Virus record (IMG/VR): IMGVR_UViG_3300031669_000166
Span: 1 to 30,549 of that record
Source: a virus
Direction: 5' to 3' (one strand)
DNA length: 30,549 bases
Shown here: one piece after another, positions 21,617-29,914 of the stretch
Numbering within the stretch: position 1 is the stretch's first letter
Layout of the letters: each line of letters opens with the position of its first letter
Program-made: the position numbers and the translations under genes
The notes under the pieces: generated by a model
Seen by the model: the letters and a program-made list of their open reading frames with translations, nothing else
What the model was told of the DNA's origin: nothing
Databases searched by the model: none

Positions 21617-21922
21617 ATGAACAATAATATGAAATTTAATGTAATAGAATTTTTTGTTTTATCTTTCAAAGATGGATTAAAGTTAGATGTATTGGATACA
21701 GAAAAACTATCAGAGGGTTTTTTATGCGAATTTAATCATAGAGTTGAAGTTGATTTTGTTAAAACTGATGTTATAAAAAAAGTTTTATACACGCGTGAAT
21801 TTAAGTGCGATGCTTGTCTAACAATTTGTAAGCATATTCTTAATATGGTCGGTGATTGCGTAGGGCATCATGAACCATTTGAAATGACCCTTAATGCATC
21901 TTTTATTGAAAATGGTGATTAA
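21617..21922 (+). CDS. Hypothetical protein with Cys/His segment
   Basis: This encodes 101 residues from MNNNMKFNVIEFFVLSFKDG. CDACLTICKHILNMVGDCVG then HHEPFEM could bind a metal. It lies between structural genes with the stop overlapping the next start (TAATG). Not recognised; likely an accessory insertion in the tail operon. Confidence 0.6.
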   Translation: MNNNMKFNVIEFFVLSFKDGLKLDVLDTEKLSEGFLCEFNHRVEVDFVKTDVIKKVLYTREFKCDACLTICKHILNMVGDCVGHHEPFEMTLNASFIENGD

Positions 21923-22242
21923 TGATTCGACTCTGTAATCAATGTAATTGTGAATTAAATTCTACTAATGCAGCAAAAAAAGATGCACGAAGATATAGAA
22001 GGATTTGCCGTCCGTGTTTTGCTAAAAAAAGGAACGAATCACGATTAATAAAATTGAACAATCAAACTGAACATTTAAATTCATTAATTGAACAAAAAAT
22101 TATTGAAATCGATTTTATTCGTAAAGATAATGAATCTGAAGAATGTTATGAATGTGAATCTCCTGAGGTTGAATTCAACTTAATGGTACGTGGAATAAAT
22201 TGTATAAAAAATTTTATAGCAAGGATTTATGATGGCTTATAA
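21922..22242 (+). CDS. Zinc-ribbon protein resembling the N-terminal part of HNH proteins
   Basis: This encodes 106 residues. CNQCNCELNS followed by RRICRPCFAKKRNE is the CxxC...CRxC zinc ribbon often found ahead of HNH nuclease domains, but no HNH His-Asn-His motif follows. The rest is a coiled helix (KLNNQTEHLNSLIEQKIIEI) and a second CYECES pair. Probably a small DNA-binding protein, or a remnant of a homing-type nuclease. Confidence 0.6.
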   Translation: MIRLCNQCNCELNSTNAAKKDARRYRRICRPCFAKKRNESRLIKLNNQTEHLNSLIEQKIIEIDFIRKDNESEECYECESPEVEFNLMVRGINCIKNFIARIYDGL

Positions 22243-22885
22243 TCAAATCATTCCTATTTCTACTGATAATTTATCAGTTTCGCAGCCACAAATGCAAAAT
22301 AATTTCTTAGCAATATATAATGCATTTAATTTAAATCACGTAGCTTTAAATTCAACTAATCCTACACAAGGAAAACATTCTTTTGTTGAGATGCCTAATC
22401 AAAGTGCTTCTGCTCCTGTAACTATAGCAAATGAAGTAGGATTATATTGCAATAGTTCTGCCTTAACAAACCAACCAGAATTATTCTTTATAAAACAATT
22501 TGGTAGTACCGCTCCAGCGAATTTACTTCCACCTATTTCTAATAATGGTTATGCGATAAGTGCATCAAATTATACTGCATTGAATGGATGGACTAGATTA
22601 CCTTCTGGTATTTTATTAATGTGGGGCACCGCTAGTGCACTTGGAACAAATAGCGTAACTGTAACATTGCCCATTTCAGCTAGTATTCCAAATTTTTATA
22701 CTATTTATCAAGTATTTATAACATCAAAACGAATTTCTGGGAGCGCTCCAAATCAAATATCATTACCTGCATCCTTAGGATCATTAACCCAACCCACAAA
22801 TGGTGGCACACCTACACCAGGTATTTTTAACATTTTTGGAGATTCTGCTGGTGTTGGCGCAAATTATCTTGTTATAGGAGTTTAA
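22232..22885 (+). CDS. Tail fibre-like protein
   Basis: This encodes 217 residues; the ATG at 22232 is chosen over 22229 because AAGGA is 6 bases upstream. SQPQMQNNFLAIYNAFNLNH then GKHSFVEMPNQS is the usual opening of a family of podovirus fibre or spike proteins. LNGWTRLPSGILLMWGTASA (about 111-130) and the C-terminal beta region resemble the C-terminal receptor domain of phage gp53-like fibres. Probably a second receptor-binding protein besides the S74 fibre. Confidence 0.75.
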   Translation: MAYNQIIPISTDNLSVSQPQMQNNFLAIYNAFNLNHVALNSTNPTQGKHSFVEMPNQSASAPVTIANEVGLYCNSSALTNQPELFFIKQFGSTAPANLLPPISNNGYAISASNYTALNGWTRLPSGILLMWGTASALGTNSVTVTLPISASIPNFYTIYQVFITSKRISGSAPNQISLPASLGSLTQPTNGGTPTPGIFNIFGDSAGVGANYLVIGV

Positions 22886-22886
22886 A

Positions 22887-25166
22887 ATGGCTTTCGACCG
22901 CTTCTTAATTGCTAATTATAATGAAGGTTTGCACACAGATCTTAAACCATGGATCATAGCAGATCAAGCATTTGCGGCACTCACAAATGCTTATGTTTGG
23001 CGAGGAAGAGTTCGAAAAAGACTTGGCTCTATATATATGGGAACAGGAAATTCGAGTGCTCCTAATTTAGATCAGTTGCTTTCACGATTACGTGTGCGAG
23101 TAGATACTACTGATCCTGTAACAGGAAATGCTTCAGGAGCGGTTCCAGGTATAAAATTTGAACTTGGACAAATGTTTTCAATAGGAAGTGAAATATTTAC
23201 AGTAGTAAATGATACTGCAGGTCCACAAAATATGTTAAAAACTGGAGCTACGGCAACTGCTACTTTTGATGTTTCAACCGGTAATTATGTATTTGTTGGA
23301 TCAGCATTAAATACCGCTGTTTATTGGTATCCGGCGCAACCAGTAATGGGATTATGTAATTATGAAGTCGGTGCTATAAATAATCAGCCATTATTTGGAT
23401 TTGATACTCAATTTGCCTATAAATTTTCAGCTACTGCTGGATGGCAAAGATCATTTAGTGGAACATCGCCATTTGATCCTATTTTTAAAGGTACAGATAT
23501 TAATTTTTTCTGGACCATTAATTGGCGTGGCACCTCAGCAGATCAAACAATATTATTTGTAACAAACTTTAATTCCACTGATGGTGTACCACCGGCAACT
23601 CAAGATAATATATGGTCTTATGATGGCACCACTTGGTCTACATTTATTCCATATTTTTTACCTAATGGTGGAGCAGTTTCTACGGGACCATTTGTTCAAA
23701 GTGCGCGTATTATTTTACCATTCAAAAATAGATTAATTTTGTTAAATACTATCGAATACAATTCGAGTACCATGTTAAATCAATCATTTAAGAATAGAGT
23801 ACGTTATTCTTTTATTGGTTCTCCGTTTGCTGCAAATGCTTGGTATGAACGCGGACAGACTGATTCAAGTGGAAATGTAGCGGGTGGAGCAGGATTTATA
23901 GATGCGACTACCGAAGAAGCCATTATCAGTGCTGAATTTATAAAAGATAGATTAATAGTTTATTTTGATAGAAGTACTTGGGAATTAGTATATACAGGAA
24001 ATCAAGTAGAGCCTTTTGTGTTTCAGAAGATTAATACTGAATTGGGGAGTGAATCGACTTTTTCAACGGTTCCATTCGACAAATTTGTGGTCTCGATCGG
24101 AAGTACGGGCGTACATGCCTGTAATGGGGCTAATGTCGAAAGAATAGATAATAATATACCTACAGAGATATTTGAATTACAAGATAAAGATTTTTCAAAT
24201 GATCGAATTTGTGGCATAAGGGATTATTATAGCGAGCTCGTTTACTGGGCATATGCAAGTGATAGTGATACCGAAATCTACCCAAATAGAATTTTAGTAT
24301 ATAATTACAAGAATGGATCATGGGCTAATTTTATAGATTCAATTACAGCATTTGGATACTATGAACAACAAACAGATACAACCTGGGAAACGGCAAACGT
24401 AACTTGGGAAAATGCAAATTTTAGTTGGGTGAGCGGTGTAGTGCAAGCACAATTTAGGCAAGTAGTGGCTGGAAATCAAGAAGGTTATACATTCATTATA
24501 TCGCAAGATATATCTAGAAATGCTGGTGTATTACAAATAACTAATATGAATCAAAGTTTTGGAAATCTTATATTGACTATAATCAATCACAATCTTTCTG
24601 AATATGATTATATTTATTTAGAAAATGTGCAGGGTTATACCAGTTTTCAAAATGTTATTACTCAGGTTTTAATAGTTATTGATGATAATACTATTTTAAC
24701 AAGCTTTGGCGAATCATTAAGCGGTACATATAGCGGTGGTGGTACAGCAGCACGAGTTTCAAATATACAAATACTAACTAAGCAATTTAATCCTTATATA
24801 AATAAAGCAAATAATTTCTATATTTCTAAAATTGATTTTGCGGTGGAAAAAACGGATAGTGGAGCAATTACGGTAGATTATTATCCATCTTCTACCTCGT
24901 TATCTATGATTAGTGAAGCACAAACTACTAATACCAATTTAGGAAATAATGTTTTAGAAACATCTCCTTATGATGCTTTGTACTATCCATTAGAACAGCA
25001 ACAAGATTTATTGTGGCACTCTATTTATTTTCAGTGTTATGGTGAGTTTATTCAGTTAAATTTATATATGAAACCAGATCAAATGCTTGATCCCAATGTA
25101 GCATTAGAAGATTTTCAATTAGAAGGAATGATATTATATACAAATCCAACCGGAAGATTAGGATAA
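22887..25166 (+). CDS. Tail hub / P22 gp10-like stabilisation protein
   Basis: This encodes 759 residues. FLIANYNEGLHTDLKPWIIA and ALTNAYVWRGRVRKRLGSIY open a beta-propeller type protein found as the tail hub in P22-like phages, where it plugs the portal channel. FSTVPFDKFVVSIGSTGVHA followed by NVERIDNNIPTEIFEL (about 400-440) and the short repeats TWETANVTWENANFSW (about 497-512) are typical of the group. An FCCH-like domain (ITNMNQSFGNLILTIINHNL) is inserted at about 547-610. It overlaps neither neighbour; ribosome site AGGAG. Confidence 0.8.
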   Translation: MAFDRFLIANYNEGLHTDLKPWIIADQAFAALTNAYVWRGRVRKRLGSIYMGTGNSSAPNLDQLLSRLRVRVDTTDPVTGNASGAVPGIKFELGQMFSIGSEIFTVVNDTAGPQNMLKTGATATATFDVSTGNYVFVGSALNTAVYWYPAQPVMGLCNYEVGAINNQPLFGFDTQFAYKFSATAGWQRSFSGTSPFDPIFKGTDINFFWTINWRGTSADQTILFVTNFNSTDGVPPATQDNIWSYDGTTWSTFIPYFLPNGGAVSTGPFVQSARIILPFKNRLILLNTIEYNSSTMLNQSFKNRVRYSFIGSPFAANAWYERGQTDSSGNVAGGAGFIDATTEEAIISAEFIKDRLIVYFDRSTWELVYTGNQVEPFVFQKINTELGSESTFSTVPFDKFVVSIGSTGVHACNGANVERIDNNIPTEIFELQDKDFSNDRICGIRDYYSELVYWAYASDSDTEIYPNRILVYNYKNGSWANFIDSITAFGYYEQQTDTTWETANVTWENANFSWVSGVVQAQFRQVVAGNQEGYTFIISQDISRNAGVLQITNMNQSFGNLILTIINHNLSEYDYIYLENVQGYTSFQNVITQVLIVIDDNTILTSFGESLSGTYSGGGTAARVSNIQILTKQFNPYINKANNFYISKIDFAVEKTDSGAITVDYYPSSTSLSMISEAQTTNTNLGNNVLETSPYDALYYPLEQQQDLLWHSIYFQCYGEFIQLNLYMKPDQMLDPNVALEDFQLEGMILYTNPTGRLG

Positions 25167-25167
25167 T

Positions 25168-25707
25168 ATGGCTAATGAAATATCGAGTGGCGCTTTTGTA
25201 ACTACCACTAACGTATGGGATGTACAAGCACTATATGATACAGATATAAATACACCGGCATTTAAGGAACTTTTGGTTCGTCTTTATCAAAATGTAAATG
25301 ACATTTCTAATGTATTGAATATAAAGGATACAGGATATTATTTACAACAACCATTTGTAACAGGGCAACTATATTTTCCTAATACTAATTTGAATTCATC
25401 TACAGCTGCTGCACCTACATTTAGACCTGTTTGGAGATATGTAGTTGCTTTTGGAGCTTTACCTAATACTAGTTCAAAAAGTGTAGCGCATGGTTTAAAT
25501 ATCAATAAAGCTTATACTGGTGCGCATATATATGCCGTAGCTACTGATACCACTGGATTAAAACAAATTCCTATACCATATGCCAGTGCATCTGGTGCTG
25601 ATAATATTCAATTAGATATAGATGCTACTAATGTAACCATAACAACAGCTAGTGATAGAACAAATTTTGATATATGCAATGTAGTTTGGGAGTATTTAAC
25701 TTTTTAA
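25168..25707 (+). CDS. Tail protein, needle- or hub-associated
   Basis: This encodes 179 residues. FKELLVRLYQNVNDISNVLN (about 31-50) is a helix, GYYLQQPFVTGQLYFPN a loop, and RPVWRYVVAFGALPNTSSKS onward a beta domain ending in a Trp/aromatic strand (DICNVVWEYLTF). Such proteins follow the tail hub in metagenomic podoviruses and are taken as tail-tip components. It is last in its unit, before a strong terminator. Confidence 0.68.
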   Translation: MANEISSGAFVTTTNVWDVQALYDTDINTPAFKELLVRLYQNVNDISNVLNIKDTGYYLQQPFVTGQLYFPNTNLNSSTAAAPTFRPVWRYVVAFGALPNTSSKSVAHGLNINKAYTGAHIYAVATDTTGLKQIPIPYASASGADNIQLDIDATNVTITTASDRTNFDICNVVWEYLTF

Positions 25708-25759
25708 AAGAATGATATAATGAAGCACTCAACATATTCCTTGTCTTGAGTTATTATTC

Positions 25760-25789
25760 AAAAAGCTGCCGTAAAAAAGCGGCTTTTTT
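25760..25789 (+). terminator. Intrinsic terminator of the tail unit
   Basis: AAAAAGCTGC/GCGGCTTTTT, 10 bp with one G-U pair, loop CGTAAAAAA, ending in six T residues. Confidence 0.88.
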
Positions 25790-25989
25790 AATTATTAATT
25801 AGTAGGGGCCGGGATTACAGCCCCTAATTTGGAATAATAGAGAAGCTAATTTAGCTTAACAAAATTCCATTTAAATACCAACAAATTTCACTGTTTTTGT
25901 GCTTACATGTGCAGAATGTACTCATTCGTGACATCAAAATTTACCCACATTTTTTTTATTTAAAATATTTATTAACACATATTGTGTAT

Positions 25990-26053
25990 AAAAAAATAGC
26001 CAAGAGTATGATGAAGTACTCTTGGCATATATTACCTGATGAGGTCAATATAT
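25990..26053 (-). ncRNA. Candidate leftward small RNA with own promoter and terminator
   Basis: On the minus strand TTGCAG (26087-26082) and TATAAT (26065-26060) are 16 apart; the expected start, near 26053, is where the first hairpin begins: ATATATT-G-ACCT/AGGT-AATATAT with loop CATC. It is followed without gap by the 10-bp stem GCCAAGAGTA/TACTCTTGGC, loop CTTCATCA, then TA and seven T residues. Length about 64-68 bases. Both loops contain CATC. The plus strand lacks a T tract at this site. Confidence 0.62.
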
Positions 26054-26230
26054 TAAATTATTATACAAATGGAATATGAGGCTGCAAGCGAATTATGCAG
26101 CCACAAACAGAATAAATTGAAGTTGCGATTACATCTTAGCAAAGTTTGTATAAAAAACCAAATATGTTTTTTAAGATTTTGCGGAATTTTTATGGAAGGA
26201 TTACGCTTATACAAAAAGCGAAGGAAAATA

Positions 26231-26911
26231 ATGGCATCAATATTAGATTTATTTGGCGGACCCTTGGCGTCACAAACTAAAAATTTTCTTAATAGTGGTA
26301 ATAAGCAATCTTCCACCATGATGCAAGCTAACCAGGGTAATTTTTTAACTGGTACGCCAGCGCAAACACAACAATTTCAAAGATTTAATCCACAACAACA
26401 AAATGTATTAAATCAATTGTTATCACAGGGATTTTCGGGTCTTCAGAATCAACAACAATTTGATTTTGCTCCAATAGAACAACAGGCCAAAACAGGATTT
26501 TATTCTGATGTAGTACCAACAATTGCTGAAAGATTTACTGCGATGGGAAGTGGTCCAAGATCGAGTAATTTTGCATCTGCATTAGGAAGTGCTGGTGCTG
26601 GACTACAACAATCATTAGCAGCATTAAGATCTCAAATAGGATTACAGCAACAAGGACAACAACAGAACTTATTACAGAATCTTTTACAGTTAGGTTTAAC
26701 ACCACAATTTGAAAATGCATATACACCAGCGCAACCAGGATTTGCTGAATCAGCAGGTGCACCTATCTTGCAAGCTTTAGGTCAGTCATTACCATACTTA
26801 TTGCCTATTTTATTGGGTGGTGCTACAGGTGGTGCAGGAGCAGCGGCTGGCGGAGTAGCAGCTGGAATTCCATTGTTAGTTAAATTATTACAAGCACAAT
26901 TAAGGAAATAA
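26231..26911 (+). CDS. Putative ejection (internal virion) protein, small
   Basis: This encodes 226 residues from MASILDLFGGPLASQ, with AAGGA 6 bases upstream. FNPQQQNVLNQLLSQGFSGL, then DFAPIEQQAKTGFYSDVVPT and IAERFTAMGSGPRSSNFASA, is the pattern of Gln-rich internal proteins of many podoviruses. The Gln-rich coiled middle is followed by a Gly/Ala-rich hydrophobic end (LPYLLPILLGGATGGAGAAA), which could insert in the membrane during DNA entry. It pairs with the long protein encoded next. Confidence 0.72.
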   Translation: MASILDLFGGPLASQTKNFLNSGNKQSSTMMQANQGNFLTGTPAQTQQFQRFNPQQQNVLNQLLSQGFSGLQNQQQFDFAPIEQQAKTGFYSDVVPTIAERFTAMGSGPRSSNFASALGSAGAGLQQSLAALRSQIGLQQQGQQQNLLQNLLQLGLTPQFENAYTPAQPGFAESAGAPILQALGQSLPYLLPILLGGATGGAGAAAGGVAAGIPLLVKLLQAQLRK

Positions 26912-26912
26912 T

Positions 26913-29111
26913 ATGGCTATACAAATATTACCAAAAGTAGGTTTAGGTGAAAGATTAGGTACAGCATTTGGAACTGGTTTAGGTGCTGGCATTCAAGGAT
27001 TGGCGCAGCATAAATTATCTGAAATAGAACGACAAAAGGGAATAGAAAAAACACGAAGTGGATTACAAGCCCTTAATGCACCTGCAGGATTAGAAAATTT
27101 ACCTGAAAATTTACAACCAATTGCTTTAAAAGAATTATTAAAAGCACAAGGACAATCAGTTTTTGATAATGCTTTAAATGAAGTTTTATCGGGAAAAAAA
27201 ACTAATATTTCAAAACTTCCTCTAGATTCACATCAAAAAGGAGAATTGGCTAAGATAGCGCTGCAACAGGAAAAAAAAGATATTCAGAAAGAACAATTTG
27301 ATTTAAAACATAAATTTGCAGTACAAAAAGAAGTTAATAATGAAGCTGCACCATTTATAAAAGAAAATTTAGATAAATTAGAAAATGCTGAAAAAGATTT
27401 ACCAAATATTCTAAGAATGGAAGAATTAAATACTAACTATTCCCATACATTTCCAAATCCGCATCTTTGGAATATTGCTAAAAAAACTGGATTAGATTGG
27501 GAATCTTTTTTATCACCTGAGGCTTTAGAATTTCAAAAGTTAGGTATACAAAAATTACGTGGAGCATCAGCAATTTTTAAAGGTAAAGTTTCTAATCAAG
27601 AAATGGATACATATTTAAAGCAAATACCAAACCTTTTACAAACACCTGAAGGTCGTGCATCAATTATAAGAAACGACAAAATACTTAATGAGGTTGAAAA
27701 ATTGATTGGTAATGTAATAAATGAAGAAATAGAAGCAAATGGTGGTGAAGTTCCTAAGGGTTTACGACAAAAAGTATTAAAAAAAATTAATCCTGAACTT
27801 AATAGATTAGCAGATGAATTTAAAAATGGTTTTAAAGTAGGTGAAGAAGCATATAAAAAATCTTTAAAAAATAAAAATATTCCATCACAAATACAACAAA
27901 ATATTAATAAACAATCCACTGGGCCACAAACTCCATTAGAACAAAATGAATTACCGATATCACAACGCACACCATTACAAGAAGCAGCTCGTCATGGTGC
28001 AAGATCAATTGCACGTGGATTAGAATCAGTAGCAAACATTCCAGCTGATTTGCTTTCATTAGGAATATCAGCTGCTGATTTAGCTACACTTGGAAAAGTG
28101 CCACAAATTGGTCAAGCAAATAAATTTATACGCGAAAATATTGATGCTAGAAATATTACTAAAGCCTTAACTGGCGAAACATTAGAACCACAAAATGAGA
28201 CTGAAAAAAAATCGGATGAAGTTATTTCTGATTTAGCTACTTTTTTAGTACCAGTAAAAGGAAAAATTCCATTTAAAAGTGCTGTAATAAAAACTGCACT
28301 GGGTAATGCGGCTTCATTTTTAGCAGAAAAAGTAGGATTAGGACACGTAGGTCAAGGATTAGCAAAAATAGGAAGTGTATTACTTTATTCAACTTCCGGT
28401 GGCCGAAAAGCTTTAGAAGAAATAAAAAATACAAGCGGTAAGACAATTGATAAATTGGCTGGAAAAGTTAAAACTGCTGTTCCTAAATTAGAAAAAGATA
28501 TTGAAATTATTAGCAGAGAAGTAGGTCGCGGTTTTAAAACTGATGCAAAATCATTTATTAATGATAGAATTGGTGGATTAAAATCATTAATAGAAAATGG
28601 AAAAGCATCAGTTAAAGAGTTATGGGATGAAAAAGTTAATCTTAATGAACTTTTTGCTGATCCTAATACACCACCGGCTGCAAAAAAATATATCGGCCGT
28701 ATTATTGCATCGATAAATGCAGCTATTGATAAATATGGTAAGAAGAATAAAACATTCGGTGAAGCTGTACATAAAGTTAATGATATTCATCGCGGTTTAA
28801 ATCAAGCTTCTAATATTGCTAAAACAATACAAAAAGATGTAAAAACAGAAAAATTAACAAGTCCCTTAATTAAATCAATATTGTATGGTGCTGCATTTAA
28901 GGCACCAGGTGTCATTCCTGCAGCAGGCGCTGCATTAGGCGCTGGTTTAGGAATTCAAAAATTTACTAGATTTACTCAATTGCTTAAAAATAGCAGCGAA
29001 GCTAAAAAATACTACAAAAATCTAGTTCAAGCAGCCGCCCGAGAAAATGCTTCACTTGTTCAACGTTATGCTAGAAAATTAGATGAAATTGCCACCAAAG
29101 AAGGATATTAA
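26913..29111 (+). CDS. Putative ejection (internal virion) protein, large
   Basis: This encodes 732 residues, one base after the previous stop. MAIQILPKVGLGERLGTAFG then TGLGAGIQGLAQHKLSEIER is the usual start of large internal virion proteins in such phages. Residues about 110-325 are charged helices; 345-510 contain amphipathic Ala/Gly segments (RHGARSIARGLESVANIPAD); the end has a hydrophobic stretch (KAPGVIPAAGAALGAGLGIQ, about 668-687) and a basic tail. Likely ejected to form the trans-envelope DNA channel. No lysozyme or peptidase motif is visible. Confidence 0.75.
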   Translation: MAIQILPKVGLGERLGTAFGTGLGAGIQGLAQHKLSEIERQKGIEKTRSGLQALNAPAGLENLPENLQPIALKELLKAQGQSVFDNALNEVLSGKKTNISKLPLDSHQKGELAKIALQQEKKDIQKEQFDLKHKFAVQKEVNNEAAPFIKENLDKLENAEKDLPNILRMEELNTNYSHTFPNPHLWNIAKKTGLDWESFLSPEALEFQKLGIQKLRGASAIFKGKVSNQEMDTYLKQIPNLLQTPEGRASIIRNDKILNEVEKLIGNVINEEIEANGGEVPKGLRQKVLKKINPELNRLADEFKNGFKVGEEAYKKSLKNKNIPSQIQQNINKQSTGPQTPLEQNELPISQRTPLQEAARHGARSIARGLESVANIPADLLSLGISAADLATLGKVPQIGQANKFIRENIDARNITKALTGETLEPQNETEKKSDEVISDLATFLVPVKGKIPFKSAVIKTALGNAASFLAEKVGLGHVGQGLAKIGSVLLYSTSGGRKALEEIKNTSGKTIDKLAGKVKTAVPKLEKDIEIISREVGRGFKTDAKSFINDRIGGLKSLIENGKASVKELWDEKVNLNELFADPNTPPAAKKYIGRIIASINAAIDKYGKKNKTFGEAVHKVNDIHRGLNQASNIAKTIQKDVKTEKLTSPLIKSILYGAAFKAPGVIPAAGAALGAGLGIQKFTRFTQLLKNSSEAKKYYKNLVQAAARENASLVQRYARKLDEIATKEGY

Positions 29112-29278
29112 TAATCATTATTTTGTTGGTTTCCTATATATGCTAGTAAAAATATGATTGCTAATAATATAAGTATAAATATAGGATTAGCTATAAAAAA
29201 GAGCCCTATAATGGCTAAAAGTGTTGGATTTACAAAGTAAAGATATATGCCTAATATAATTAAAATTAGTAGCCACAT
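29108..29278 (-). CDS. 56-residue two-span membrane protein
   Basis: MWLLILIILGIYLYFVNPTL then LAIIGLFFIANPIFILILLA and IIFLLAYIGNQQNNDY: nearly all hydrophobic with a polar tail, two or three spans. AAGGA precedes the start by 7 bases on the minus strand, and the stop overlaps the end of the convergent ejection gene. A holin-like role is conceivable; not shown. Confidence 0.62.
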   Translation of the reverse strand: MWLLILIILGIYLYFVNPTLLAIIGLFFIANPIFILILLAIIFLLAYIGNQQNNDY

Positions 29279-29359
29279 TTTTTAATCCTTGAATTTAATA
29301 TACTCTATAAATATACTAATAATGTATTTCTAGAGATTGTTCTAAACTATTGTCTTGTG

Positions 29360-29397
29360 TGCCATCTATTAACTTAGATGGCATTATTTTTATTTAT
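29360..29397 (+). terminator. Intrinsic terminator of the rightward late unit
   Basis: TGCCATCTA/TAGATGGCA, 9 bp, loop TTAACT, followed by TTATTTTTATTT on the plus strand only. Confidence 0.8.
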
Positions 29398-29581
29398 GGT
29401 TTAAATTCTTGTTTGCCGCATTTAATTTAGTTTCTATAGCATTTACAATCCATTCATTTATTGTTATTTGTTCCATATTTGCATGTAATTTAATAAGAGC
29501 ATGCACTTCTCTTGACCATGTGCAAATAAATCGAGCTTGGTTTTTGATCGCATATTTATTTTCTTTATTAAACTTTCCCAT
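29390..29581 (-). CDS. Ribbon-helix-helix (Arc-like) regulator
   Basis: This encodes 63 residues. RFICTWSREVHALIKLHANM (17-36) provides the DNA-contacting strand and first helix, and EQITINEWIVNAIETKLNAA the second helix, as in Arc/MetJ-type repressors with the (S/T)xNEWIVxAIExKL pattern. It probably dimerises and binds short operators. It lies in the leftward unit whose control region carries TTATATAACACATGT, a candidate target. Overlaps the preceding gene by 14 bases. Confidence 0.68.
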   Translation of the reverse strand: MGKFNKENKYAIKNQARFICTWSREVHALIKLHANMEQITINEWIVNAIETKLNAANKNLNHK

Positions 29582-29783
29582 GTTCTTCTTTCATTCCCCA
29601 TATACCTTTATAATATTCTTGCAATTCAATTGGTACTAAATCTGCGCAATTGGTATCTACTAATATCCATTTATATTCATTATTAATATATGCATACATA
29701 TAAGCATGATTTTTTGATAAATCTATCCATAAGTCACCTATATTATATTGTGGTTCATGATGCTTAATTTTAATTTTATCCAT
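29568..29783 (-). CDS. Hypothetical small protein
   Basis: This encodes 71 residues, MDKIKIKHHEPQYNIGDLWI and NEYKWILVDTNCADLVPIEL, first gene of the short leftward unit. Predicted small beta-rich fold with Tyr/Trp/His; no known motif. Confidence 0.6.
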   Translation of the reverse strand: MDKIKIKHHEPQYNIGDLWIDLSKNHAYMYAYINNEYKWILVDTNCADLVPIELQEYYKGIWGMKEEHGKV

Positions 29784-29811
29784 TTAATCTTTCATTCTAA
29801 ATATAATTGCA

Positions 29812-29844
29812 TTATATAACACACGCACGTTATATAACACATGT
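29812..29844. repeat. Tandem copies of the leftward control motif
   Basis: TTATATAACACACG (29812-29825) and TTATATAACACATGT (29830-29844), the second identical to 3241-3255. On the minus strand they place TATAAT-like sequence (TTATATAATG) upstream of gene 29568-29783. Likely promoter plus operator. Confidence 0.6.
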
Positions 29845-29863
29845 TACCCTTATAATCATAAAT

Positions 29864-29892
29864 TTGCAATAAAATAATGAAAGATATTAACT
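29864..29892 (+). promoter_or_regulatory. Candidate promoter of the fibre gene
   Basis: TTGCAA, 17-base spacer, TTAACT, about 22 bases before the fibre start. It follows the same TTGCNN-N17-TNNACT layout as the portal and capsid candidates, but the -10 box is poor. Confidence 0.35.
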
Positions 29893-29914
29893 TATATAAA
29901 AACGAAGGAGTTGT

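Larger units (their letters stand above)
25708..26230. other. Hairpin-rich non-coding region
   Basis: 523 bases without a convincing gene. In order: terminator 25760-25789; hairpin AGGGGC/GCCCCT (25804-25825); AAGCTAA/TTAGCTT (25843-25857); a leftward two-hairpin RNA (25990-26053); GGCTGCA/TGCAGCC (26080-26102); AAAAAAC/GTTTTTT (26152-26172). A reading frame from 26069 into the ejection gene exists but lacks a ribosome site. Confidence 0.6.

Noticed and set aside
26069-26230. N-terminal extension of the small ejection protein from 26069
   Set aside because: No ribosome site at 26069, sequence unlike the family, and it overlaps structured non-coding DNA; AAGGA supports 26231.
27596-27970. 124-codon minus-strand frame inside the large ejection gene
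   Set aside because: Shadow frame with no ribosome site or conserved motif, opposite a well-supported gene.
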